A stretch of DNA of 64,000 bases from NCBI GenBank assembly GCA_009801085.1, contig VNWV01000005.1, positions 1,860,001 to 1,924,000 of the forward strand. The letters are read 5' to 3'. The notes below the pieces were generated by a model. That model worked only from the letters and a program-made list of their open reading frames with translations, had not been told where the DNA came from and made no database searches. Positions 33,985 through 45,100 of this stretch are shown one piece after another; the stretch's first letter is position 1; each line of letters begins with the position of its first letter. Source of the DNA: Lasiodiplodia sp. COLG20 (taxonomy: Eukaryota > Ascomycota > Dothideomycetes > Botryosphaeriales > Botryosphaeriaceae). A program made the translations under genes and the position numbers.

Positions 33985-35652
33985 CTAAAGCCAGTTCGGC
34001 ACCACCACGCGGCCCACACAGCTCAGCCCACCCAGCGCCGCGCTCACGCCGGTAAACACGATCAGCGGGCCAAACCCACTGCCATACGCCAGCTCCGCCC
34101 GGCCCAGCCACTCCGCACCCTTCCCCACCAACGCCTCGCTCAGCGGCCCTGACACCACATTCCCAATCCCCCTCCCCGCCGCCAGGCACGCAAACACCAT
34201 TCCCGGGTCGACGGCGCCGCGCATCCTGACCGTGACGTCGCGCATGATGCCGGGCCAGGTGCTCGTGAAGCTGCCCGCGAACAGGCCGTAGACGACGCAG
34301 AAGACGTAGAGCAGCGGCAGGCTGTCGAGCGCCGCGCCCCACAGCACGAAGACGCCGAACGTCGCGCCCGCCGTCGAGATGAGGATGCACGTCGTGACGG
34401 GCAGCCGGTCGACGAGGCAGCCCATCAGCACGCAGCCGAAGACGGACGCGACGTTGTAGAGCACGATGGTCAGCGAGGCGAGGAGCGAGGAGGAGGCGCC
34501 GACGACGCTGCGCGCGTACGTGGGGAGGTAGATGTTCGGCAGGAAGAAGCCGAGGGATTCGAGGATGTTGCCGGCTTGGAGGAGGGTGAAGGGCGCGCGG
34601 TAGAGGAAGCGGAGGTTGAAGGTGCGCACGTAGGGGGCTTGCGAGAGGGGGATGCGCGGCTTCACGTAGAAGGTGAAGGGCGCGGTGAGGATGAAGCAGG
34701 CGACGCTCCAGATGCGGAGGGTTGTGGAGAAGCCGTAGGTGTTGAGGAGCCATTGCATCGTGATGGGGAGGATGACGCCCGAGAGGCCGGCGCCGGCCTG
34801 GAAGGTGTGTTTAGTATGGGGTGGTGGAGGGGTGTGTGGTGTGCTGCTTACCCACATGATGCCAAAAGCCAGGCCCTTCCTTTTCACAAACCACTCATCC
34901 ATGTACAGGATGGTCGGCGAATACGCGAAGCTGCCGCCAAGAGCGTAGCCGATTCCCTGGGACAGAATCAACTGCATCGTCGTTCGGGCAAAGCTGCTCA
35001 ACGAAAGGCTCAGGCACATGACGACGAGGCCAATCGTCGTCGAGTATCTCTTGAAGCGGGGGAATGACTGCAGTATGGCGAAAACGATGGGCATATCCAG
35101 GTACATGATACCCTGCCATGGCAGCAGTTAGCTGACGAGCAAAACAGAAAATCGGGACGTCTCTTTCCATACCATTGCCATGGTTCCGATGACTGCGACG
35201 TTCTTCTCACCAATGAATGGTTCGTGCGTACTGTAATAGTCCTGGAACACACCGAACGTCAAGGCGAACCCTGCATGAGTCGGAGTAAGTCAGCGCTGCC
35301 GAACTCCGCTGCGGAGTTTGTTTCCCTTACCCCACACCAAAGCGTCAAGAGCGAAACATGCTGCCAGAAACAGGTACGCATCTTTCCCACTGTCGACAGG
35401 CGGTAATTGAGACTCGTTTCGTTCCGCTACCGACTCGGGCGGTGTTAGGCTGGGTCCATCGGCGCTGTGCGATTGGTCGATCATCGACAGACGATGGCTT
35501 TCCGATGGCCCGACACCAGCTTCGCCGGCATCAGATGCGTAGTACTGCTGGTCACTATCATTGTTCCCAAAGCTCTTCAGTTCGATCTTGCTCGACTTGT
35601 TCGAATCCGGCAGGTTGGCGACGCTAGACGTCGCGGTTGAAGTCGCGGCCAT
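33985..35652 (-). CDS. MFS transporter, monocarboxylate-porter type
   Basis: Four exons: 35331-35652, 35173-35270, 34852-35112, 33985-34797; 497 residues. A Ser-rich hydrophilic N-terminus (about 90 residues) is followed by twelve predicted membrane spans of the major facilitator superfamily; the first begins at DAYLFLAACFALDALVWGFALTFGVFQDYY, split by intron 1. The pattern (GVFQDYY, GGSFAYSPTILYMDEWFVKRKGLAFG) is that of fungal MCT/Mch-like monocarboxylate porters, many of which serve secondary metabolism or uptake of organic acids. It lies upstream of, and on the same strand as, the acyltransferase gene; a joint role is possible but only inferred. Intron phases all agree. Confidence 0.88.
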
Positions 35653-37352
35653 TGCGGGGTTCTATTCACCGCCACGGAAAGAACAAGGCAACTCAGGAAT
35701 GGATGGAAGAGGCTTAATGGGAACTAAATTTCTTCTGGGTAAATTATGATGATGTAGATGGAAGGATGATTTGTGTTGCATGCCTTAGAAGCCCGTTGGA
35801 GGGGGTTTTAAACCACCACAACATGGTAGCAGCGTAGGGCGTACTTAGAGTACAAGTATGTGGGGAAAGATAAGTATGCTTGGCTTGTCAAATCTGCGGA
35901 GCGATAACGCTGTTCTCTGCTGAGTGTGGTAGGTCAATTACGTGTTCAATTCAGCACTACTCCGTACTGGAATTCCGAATCACGTGGTTTCTCGTAAGAA
36001 GGTTTCCCCTCAAGCTTTCTGTGATTGGGCGGGATACGCCAGCTGTGGGGTTGACTGATGCGATGTAAGCACGGTTGCAGCTTGCAGCATCCTCCAGTAA
36101 CTCTAATGCACAATAAGCTTTGCAAAAGTTAATGCGGCTTGGGACATAGTGGTTGCATTTCAACAGCTTGGCGGGAAGCGATCTATATATTCCGCGGAGG
36201 ATGATATACTAAGTAACAAAAATTAATTTATAAACTACTACGGGTATGCGGTTATCTCCTCGGCCGACGCGATTCATCGACACGTCCACAACCAGCGCCT
36301 AGGGCTTAGCGTATTCTTCATCAAGATATTACTAAGATATTTCTTACTCATCGAGGTTTGCACCAGTCGAACACCGAAGTCGAATACCATCACGTGCTAG
36401 CAGACGTACTGGCGGATCGCGCCGGCCGAGGAGATAGATCGCGGACCTTTTCGATTAGGGAAATATTCGTAGGTATTTGAGATGGAATGTGACTGCGAAC
36501 ATTCCAAAACCATGTTCGTGTTCGCCTCTAGTAATTAGATATGGTTGACCTTACTCCTCATTTAGAGCCATTCTGCTGCTAAATATTCAAAGTTGGGCGA
36601 CAAACAGCGGACATATACGTATTTCATTTTATACGCGCATCTGGCCCTGAGACGTCAGACGGGAGCTCGGTTCCGGGAAGTAGTAAGATGAGGAGTGGCC
36701 CGTCAGCCTTGCAGGGTGCATTTGTAGTCTCCATGCAAGCAGCCCCACGTGGTCAAATATCATTCGCTTCTGGTTTAGCTTTGCTCATTGTAACTTTGAA
36801 TGGCGTCTATAAGATTCTGCGCATAAATTCCGCTCCACGTTGTTTCTGTCTCCCATCGCCCCGCATTCCTTCCAGCCAACCCCCGCTCCATGCCTTCCAT
36901 TATGTCCTGCAGAATATGCAATCTCGTGTCAAGCTAATTAAATTACAGCAATGATGATAGGTGCATCTTTGATCTAAGCTCAGTTGAGGAAATTATACAC
37001 AAAAATGGTGCATGCCCATGCTGTCGGCAGATTGTGGACATCTACGACCAAGCAAGCACAAACAAACACAAAACCGCGGGTCTACAACTACACGCGCATA
37101 GATAATACCACACTCTCACATTACAGGTCTATCGGGATCAACTCGACGGCTAGGGTCTCATTCAGGGAGTCAAGGTTTTGCGCACCGTCAGAAACCAAAC
37201 GCACGACCTCTCGAGGCTAGACAGTCCGTACGTTAACTTAGAACGTCCTAATCGCAGTTAAATGAGTTTTATTTAGGTACATATTGTGAGAATTTCTAGA
37301 CTACTTAAATACAAAATTCAGGTATAAATTTGTGCCCTTATAAGGTATTTCC
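35653..37352. other. Intergenic, AT-rich, holds MITE-like element
   Basis: 1.7 kb between the MFS start and the CNNM-like stop. Contains family 1 element copy B (36253-36436). A frame at 36688-36954 (plus, 88 residues, ATG) shows no features. Otherwise nothing seen. Confidence 0.5.
36253..36436. mobile_element. MITE-like element, family 1, copy B
   Basis: Left end TATCTCCTCGGCCGACGCGAT; right end ATCGCGCCGGCCGAGGAGATA, an almost perfect inverse. 184 bp. Shares ends and the internal CACGTCCAC with copy A at 22961-23137, in the same orientation. Confidence 0.7.
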
Positions 37353-39091
37353 TCAGTCATTCAACACGTCAAGCACAACTTTCTTGACACCGTCCACCTC
37401 TCGCACACTTTCCGATAACGACCCTGAGCGGGCAATTGTCTTCTCAGGAATACTAGAGGGCGGCGGAATTGGAATCGGGCGAGCCCCCCGACCATGCTCA
37501 TTGCCGAGTAAAGGAGTTCTGTACCCACACTGATCACTTGCGACAGCAGCTTCAAGCATGGAGCCTGCGCTGCGCTTGATCTTCACAGTGCTGATACGCG
37601 TTGACTTCGGATCGCTGGCAGCATTGGAAGGGCCGAACTTGATGCGCGGCTCCTTTTTCCGCTCGAGGTCACTGCCAACTTCGACAGGGAGAGGGTTTCT
37701 CCAATTGTCGTTTCCGCGGCGTATGTCTGCTTCGTCAATGATTTCTCTGTAGATGCAACTTCAGCATGCAACGCGTTCTTGTTGGGTGTCTGGATACATA
37801 CTCTCCAATCAGCTCTTCAACCACGTCTTCCAAGGTGACAACGCCCAAAGTGCCGAAAGCCTCTCCAGGAAAATTTGAAACCACAACCATATGCGACTTT
37901 CCTTCTTGGAAGAAATTGATGATATCAAGACAGCTGGTTTCGGGGCGGGTTTCGGGCAACGTCGCAAGCGTAAAATCACTCACACGCTTACAATCTTCTG
38001 GATCATAAGTGATTAACAACTTGACCAGCAACATGCCAACGAAGTCACGGGCATTGTCGGGATTGTGTATAGGAATCCGGGAGTAGCCAGCAGAGAGTAT
38101 GGAATTCACCGTGTCCTCGTCCAGGGTAGCGTCAGCAGACATGGTGAACACATTGTCTATGAGCGTCATGATGCTTCCGACAGGCTTGTCCTTCAAGTCC
38201 AACACGGCGCCAATGATGGTGACCTCGTCCTGATTCAGGCGATCTTCAGCAATGCCAAGCGACTTGTGCAGTGTGACCAGCGCCTTGAGACCGGCCCTCT
38301 TGTACACAGTTCCCTGATCTTCGCCAAGAAGGTAGTCCAGCAGCTTGGCGGTGGGCCAGGCGATCGGGCACAAGATCCACATGAGCATCAGAACGAGGGG
38401 TGCCATCCATGCGCCGATAGGGAGCCCGTATCTGACGCAGACGGACTGGGGAAGGATCTCGCCGAAAATGACTGTTGCGGGATTTTCGTGTTAGCATGGT
38501 GTTGATAAATCGCGCACGCGTCGGGACAACGCCTACCGATTAGCACTGTGCTGCTGACGACGGCACCAATTCCTCCGCCAAGCGAGCGGTCAAGAACGAT
38601 AGGCAGCGTCTCATTCGTGATCACGTTGCTGAGCAGGAGAGTTACCAACACCCAATGCTTGCCTTTCTGAAGCAGCCGAAGGACGAGTGCGGCATTTTTC
38701 TGCTCCTCTGCATTGCCCGAGACGGTGAGAACCTGGAGAAATATTTCGTCCTGGCCCATCAGCCTAATAAACAAAGTCAGCGCTGAAGTAAAGAACGAAA
38801 CGTCGAGGAATTGTTTTGCGTGAGGACGACATACGCGATAGTCAAGCCAGCGAAGATGCCGCCAAGAAGCACCAGAGCGATCGCCACGCCGAGGTTGATC
38901 CAAAGGCTAGCATCAGAACTGGTCTTGTTGACATTTCCTTCTAAAGCTGCGACAGGAATGTGATGTAAAGGTGCAGCGTTTGCGGAATTGTGGAAAAAGA
39001 AGAGACTTGTGGTAGCGAGAAAAAGGTAGATCCGGCTCCTTTTGAAAGCCGATGCACCGAACGAAAGAGCTCCTGCGAGGACCGGAGACAT
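37353..39091 (-). CDS. CNNM/Mam3-type membrane protein (DUF21 + CBS pair)
   Basis: Four exons: 38835-39091, 38537-38763, 37802-38471, 37353-37746; 515 residues. Hydrophobic N-terminus (signal or first span), then a DUF21/CNNM transmembrane domain with the hallmark GLTIALMGQD at the exon 1-2 junction and [21 protein letters not shown], then a cytosolic CBS pair (about 240-370) ending in [19 protein letters not shown]. The relatives (yeast Mam3, human CNNMs, bacterial CorC) handle Mg2+ or other metals at vacuolar or plasma membranes. The last exon adds a basic, proline-rich tail. The frame extends to a GTG at 39103, but the first ATG is at 39091. A TTAAAAGG box at about 39172 and a 10-codon upstream frame lie in the leader. 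Confidence 0.9.
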
Positions 39092-40043
39092 AAGAAAGGC
39101 CACAGTAAGTCAGTAAGATTGGTATGTGATGTAGGTGAAATTCATTTCTATGGGTCAAAGGCGGTAGAAGCCTTTTAAAGCCTTGACTTAAATCCTACTA
39201 TCCCATGTGCAGATCAGCACGCGACTCGGGTGCACAACCTCGATATTGCGGGATTTATATGCCAAGAGAGTGGCTTTTCGCGCGTGTCCTGATGACGAGG
39301 TAGTCACAATGATTGGAAGGCGTACTTTGCGCTTATAATTCCAGCTACACATGCTCAGCTCTCCGATGATTTGCTCGTGGCATCCGTCGTCTTGCCAGGG
39401 AAAGACCCCCACTATGCGTTACACGTGTTTGGCCTTGAAATCCAAATTTAGAGTACTGGTGCGGGATGCAGGCCAGCTCCGGGAGTTAAGACTTCTGACG
39501 ACCTCACTGCGTCATGTTTGATCGTGGTTCCGGGCTCAAGTAAGGGAGGTGTTCTATCGTGCAAGGCCGATCTCCAGACTTTTGCTATGTCGCAAAGAAT
39601 TAACCCCGGAAGGGTTGAATTGTCGTGAAATCTGTAATGGGGCGGTGCTCAAGGTATTCGAACGCTGAGGGACGTATTAATCGATCCTTCCTACAATTAA
39701 AATACATATCCTGATCTCTCCTTGATACCTTATGCCTTGTTACCCATGATCGCGAAAATGAACGAACCAGTTCTTGAAGTCGAATTTCACGACGATAGAA
39801 TGTGCGACTGCATCGGCACCACGGAAGAGAACAGGGATGGTGTTCTTCCGGAGCACTCGAGCCTGGACAGAGGCGATCGTGTTGAATGAGCCGGGCCAGT
39901 ATGATGATCTCGCTTAGTAGGCTACCTGAGAGAAGCTTTATCAAAACAGTAGTGAGAAAGGAAATTTGAGCGCGAGGCATGATACGCATATCTTCCAAGT
40001 TTTTCTTCCCCAAGCATGACCATGAAATGTACATAATAGTACA
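39092..40043. other. CNNM-like promoter and HeLo-gene 3' flank
   Basis: About 950 bp; apart from the TATA-like box and short upstream ORF near the left end, no gene or repeat was seen. Confidence 0.45.
39103..39148 (-). promoter_or_regulatory. Short upstream ORF in CNNM-like leader
   Basis: On the minus strand an ATG about 55 bp before the main ATG opens a ten-codon frame (MNFTYITYQS then Tyr or stop) that ends before the main start. Such uORFs can lower translation of the main frame. Transcription start is not proven, so this is tentative. Confidence 0.35.
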
Positions 40044-41844
40044 TCAGAGAACATCAGAAATCTTCTCCAATACATCCACAACCTGGCTTCTGAAGGCTTC
40101 TTGCAATTTTAGTTCTTCCCTAGTATCATGGGTGATGTCGAAGTCTCCCCGCAGACATCTTAGCACAACAGTCTGGTACTTCTCTCCCATTCTGGACCCT
40201 AGATGCTTCTCAGATTGACGGATGAGATATTTCTGGATTATCTTCGGATCCTGCAATTTCGTAAAGCGGTCTTTGTCTAAACAAATGGCGGATTGCCACA
40301 ATCCTTATTTCTGTTAACTATTGTCCTTCAAAGAGAAGTCGCACGTACCGATCTCAAGAAGGACTACGCCAAGAGCATATATGTCGTGAAGCTTGGTGAA
40401 GTGCTTGGTTGGCGCTCTTTGCCTGTCCGGATGACGATAGACGTCCCGCTCGAGACATGGGTCCTTGACACCAAAAGAGACATCATCCTCAGCACGGCTA
40501 AATTCAAATCCCATCACCCATGGTTGACTGTAATCAAGCTGTGATGTTACGTCTGAGGATTCTCTCCGTTCTTGGTAGCTTTGGGGGAAGAGCAGGATGT
40601 TTTCGCTTCTGAAACTTTCATGAAACCATTTCACAAGCTGCAGTTGAGAGATACACCTCGCCAGCTCATGAGACAGGCGGAACCTTTGCCCAAGGCTGGC
40701 TCGCAATTCCTTGATGGCGAAAGCTTTCAGCAAGCTCACAGGTGTTCCAGTTGTTGAAGGTGCAGTGTAGACAAATACAATATCGTTTTTGAGTGGATCG
40801 ACTAGCCATCCAATGCAGGAGGGTGTCCGGAAAATTTGCTCTTTCGGCTGGTGAAGCAGACGAGCAAGCTTTTCAACTCGATCTTTTGTGCGGTCGTCCA
40901 TGATGACTTGGTGGTATTCGAGCCCGAAAACGTTTCTTCGATACTCAATGAGCACCAACGTTGATCTCCAGTCGAGCATGCGAAATCTGCCTTCAAAAAA
41001 AGCAGATTTCTGAGCGGCGAGATGAAGGTCTGGGTCTCGAAGCTCGAGACTAACATCTATCACCTGCGAGTCCGTAGTTGCTAGCTGCAGGATGGTATCA
41101 CTATCATATCCGAGCTTCTTTGAGCTCTCCTCATCTCGCAGTCGAGTAAGATGTTGAGGGTTGATACCGACCGATGTGCACAAACACCATAGCTTGATAT
41201 TTCCGTGGATCCGGTTGTTGAGCTTCACAAAGTTCTTGACAATCGCAGCAACCCGTTTCTTGTCCCGCAGAGACCATCGCCAACGATTGATTGTGCTTGC
41301 TGTCTTCTGCGTTGTATCCATGGATCTCCAAGACATGAATGTCTTGGCTGATGAATCGGTTGTCAACTCATTTTGATGCGACTGGACAAAAGTGGAATAC
41401 GACGTGTGTGGATCTAGGATCTGGTGCGCTTGCCCAATCACTGCAATCAACTCTTCCAGAAGTATTTGAATCTGGCTTTGTACATCCTCGTCAAACTGTT
41501 CGAAGAGTGTTCTTCCCCCATAGACCTCGCACAAAGTCAGCAATGACGTCATTATGTAAGGCGTGGGGGCGGGCCTTGACTCACTGGAGATTTTTCGAAC
41601 AATAGCAACCGAAGCGCTCGAGTCCTGTTATTCTCGTCGTTGACATCGCATTGGAGTCTTCTTGTGTCCTCCTTGGGGGTTAGGGCGGAGTTTGGAGGAG
41701 GCTCATTATTAGTGTACTTGGGAGATGACTTACCGCATCAAAGTCACGGAAATTGGCGATGAGCTCAACAGTGTGTTCACCCAGCTTCAATAGCTGATCC
41801 ACCACCGCTATCGTCAGGCCCGCGATTCCCACGATATCGGCCAT
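40044..41844 (-). CDS. HeLo-domain protein with kinase-like C-terminus
   Basis: Exons 41734-41844, 41585-41671, 40349-41525, 40044-40303 give 544 residues. The N-terminus (MADIVGIAGLTIAVVDQLLKLGEH, then FRDFDAEDTRRLQCDVNDENNR across junction 1 and VYGGRTLFEQFDEDVQ) matches the fungal prion-inhibition/propagation HeLo domain, a helical module that in HET-S perforates membranes and kills the cell. From about 220 on there is a kinase-like fold resembling DUF7580 (YRHPDRQR, LHDIYALGVVLLEIGLW), but no VAIK lysine, HRD or DFG, so a pseudokinase. Such HeLo-pseudokinase fusions are frequent in Pezizomycotina and are thought to belong to self-recognition or stress-death pathways; this is family knowledge, not shown here. 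It is divergent to the kinase-ankyrin gene with 334 bp between ATGs. Confidence 0.85.
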
Positions 41845-42178
41845 GGTTAGATTCTTGTGAGAGCGTTTGACGGCAGCCTGGTGGAGCCTTATAAAAGACT
41901 CCAGTCGGGCTGCCCACCGGGTGTGCGGCTGACTTGCATATCGCCTCATTCTTGCAGCTGATCAACCCCGCAACGACCGCCTTGCTGATCAAGCTGTCTT
42001 TCACGCTTATCGCCCATCCCCAAACCTCTCCTTCACCGCACGGTCTTTCTCAATCTTTCCCCAGCCGTGCACCTTACAGATCAGTTTGCGTTTCGCTCTC
42101 GAATCTCAGCCGCCAATCATCTCTTTGCATCAAAACCCTACCCGAGGCTGTCCTCTGTCATGCACCTTGGCGGTCCCG
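41845..42178. promoter_or_regulatory. Shared promoter of HeLo and kinase-ankyrin genes
   Basis: 334 bp separates the two divergent ATGs, suggesting co-expression. The start on the right is tentative: other frames continue upstream of 42179. Confidence 0.5.
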
Positions 42179-45100
42179 ATGGACAGCCTTCCTGGATGTA
42201 CAAGCGCTGTGAACACTGTGGTGAGCTGAATTGCCTAATCATGGAGTAAATATGACAACTAACTGTCGGAAAAAAGGGCCTATCGACACTTAGCTGGAAC
42301 TCATTTCTAAAAAGCGCCGGATTCTCAGCCGCTTCATCCTCGAGCCTCGTCGGTCCCACCCCGCGACAGATCCGAACTCTTGAGGACATTCACCGGACCG
42401 TTCTCTTCCTATCCCTCGAGACATGTCCCTACAGTAATATTGAGAGACAGAAAGTCATTGGAAAAGGCGAAACATTTTTGGTTGAACGATGCTCTGTCTG
42501 GGGCCAAGTTGTAGCTGTGAAGCATTTGAAACTGACCTCGATGGCTACCGATACGCCCACTTTTTCTGCTAGGCTGAGAGCAGTGCTTTTGGAGCTCCAC
42601 ATAATGCGCCACGCTAACATTGCGACGCATCCAAACATTCTGTCTCTTCTGGCATACGGATGGCATAGGGATATGGTTCCCTACATCATTGTTGACTACA
42701 GCCCCCATGGAACGCTGCGCGACTTCCTATTGCGCCACAAGCGAATGCCAATCCACCAGAGAAAACGTCTTGTTCTTGATGTTGCCGCGGGTCTCGATGC
42801 ATTGCATCTTACTGGAATCATCCATGGAGATGTGAAGCTTGAGAATTCCCTCGTCTTCGACCGCTGTGGTGACCCGCAGGCCGGAAAGCTTGTCAAGATC
42901 TGTGACTTCGGCCATTCGCTTCTCCTCAATGGCGATGATGATGACTTGAGGTATCGAGGAACCTCTTTGTGAGTGCATACTTTGCTAGATATCAAAGGCC
43001 CAAGCGCTGATATTGCAGGTACAACGCACCCGAAGTTCAGAAGCGGCCATCGTCACCAATACCAAAGGAACTGCTCCATAAGTGTGATGTGTGGGCTTTC
43101 GGTCTCTTTGCGTGGGAAGTCTTGCTGAGCGGAAAGGTCTATCGGGATTGCTTGACTTCCCCCTCGGATTCTTCTTCAGACAAAGACCAGCTTGGCTTAG
43201 ACGGTGCGCAGCTTCGAAACTTTGCGATCGCTTCTACCCAAAGTTTGGAGGAGGGGTTTCATAAGCTTTTCTTCTGCGGCCTCTTCCATATGACATTACA
43301 AGATCGACCTCAAGCTCGCACGTCTTTTCTAACGGCAAACCTACCTGTGCGAAAGGAGTAAGTGGTCCTATTTGACTATTATCGGCTATGTGTTAGCCTG
43401 AATTCATTTTGACCTGAACAGGATCAGCCAGGAGTCTACATTGGGTGGCCTTCACGTTCTCTCAAAACCACCTTCTCTTGACCTTGGAGAGACTCCTTGG
43501 TCTGCTGATGTAAGTCCATTTCGCTTGGTTACTGACTACATTGACTGAAAACCATAGATATTCCGACCAGAACAGAAAAGGAATTACTCATGGGATCATC
43601 AGCGGAGTATCTTCCAAATATTCGAGATGAACTTGTCGAAAAAGACGAAAAACGGTGAATTATTGGGCTCTGCCGCCTGGCAACTCGGCCTTTGTCATCT
43701 TTCTGGTTTTGGAACACCGGTCCATTACTATCGAGGGATTGAATCCATTGATGCAGCTGAGAAATATAAACATCCCGTCGCAGTACTATTCGGAAGCATC
43801 CTACGGACTAGTCCGGGACGGACAGACCGCCGAGAGACCTATGTGAACACTGTTGCTAGTGCTTTTCAGGCGCAGCTTCAAGAACCAGGGGAATCTCGCT
43901 TGGCTCTGTGGTTTGACTTCCCCTTTTCACCCAAGCGCTCCGACTACGATATTGAGGGTCTCGATCGCTACTTCGACAGCTATTTATCTCTGGTGTCTTC
44001 ATTACGCAGGTCTGTATACCCTTGGGAAGATGACAAAAGAAGGAAAAAACTGCAATTCATCCTCTCATCGGGCCGCATTACCATATTGGGTGAAACACGA
44101 AAGACTATGGGCATCCTCGAGTTAGCTATTTCTCTTTGCGATCAAGATCTCATCCGAGACCTTTGTGCTCACGGAGTACTGAAAGGCAATCCTTCTCTCG
44201 GGCCCCTTCTCGTGCAAGCATGCCGTCTCGGCGAAGCCAACATAGTCGAGTCCCTTCTCGTTGCTGGCGCCGACATCGACTATGTGGCCTCCGACGGTAC
44301 AACATTCTTCCATTGGCTTTTCATGCTTGAAGAAAGGTCGATTTCTTCATTTCAGGTCAAGCTGTCCCATGGATCTTTCAAGACTATTGGTCTTCCTTGC
44401 AGACAAGTACATTACATTCATCGCCAATGGCCTCTTCGGCTGCAAGGTACCCCACTTGCATTTGCTGTTTCAGTTGGCAATACAGCTGCTGTCAAACTTC
44501 TTCTAGCTCTGGGTGCTAATCCAGTGGCGCCTGCATTTGGATCGATTGTTGATGGCTCTGACCAAATTTTTGACTGGACACCGGTTCATATTGCAGCTCA
44601 GCTATACGATGCAGAGATGATGAAGACTTTACTCGAGTCGGTTTCATCCCGGAAGTATCCACCGTACGACTCATTTACACATGCCCTTACCTGCCATTCA
44701 CCTGTTGAGGTACTTGCCTTCCACGGATGGCCTTACATCAACGCCCTTGAGGATACCATGTTGGTATTGAACAGAATGAAGAAGTGGAGCATCTCGAAAC
44801 CATCGCCGGCGTTATTGGCAGAGGCTATCCATCTCCATGACGCATCAGTCGTGCGATCTCTTCTGAGCCAACATCAATTACTTGTACGAAGGCCTATTGC
44901 TCAGACCCACGAGTCACTGACTTTCACCTACCCTCTGCACCTGGCGACTCAAGAAGCCGGCATATCGGAGTCTCCCAGCTCATACGCGGTCCTCACCGCC
45001 ATTCTTGATGCTGATCCGTCCGTATTGAAGGAGAGAGACAGCAAAGGACGTACTCCACTGCACATAGCAGTGACAAAACACTCTGATCGAGCAGCAAGGT

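Noticed and set aside
36688..36954. 88-codon frame with ATG
   Set aside because: No features, no neighbours suggesting a gene; left out.
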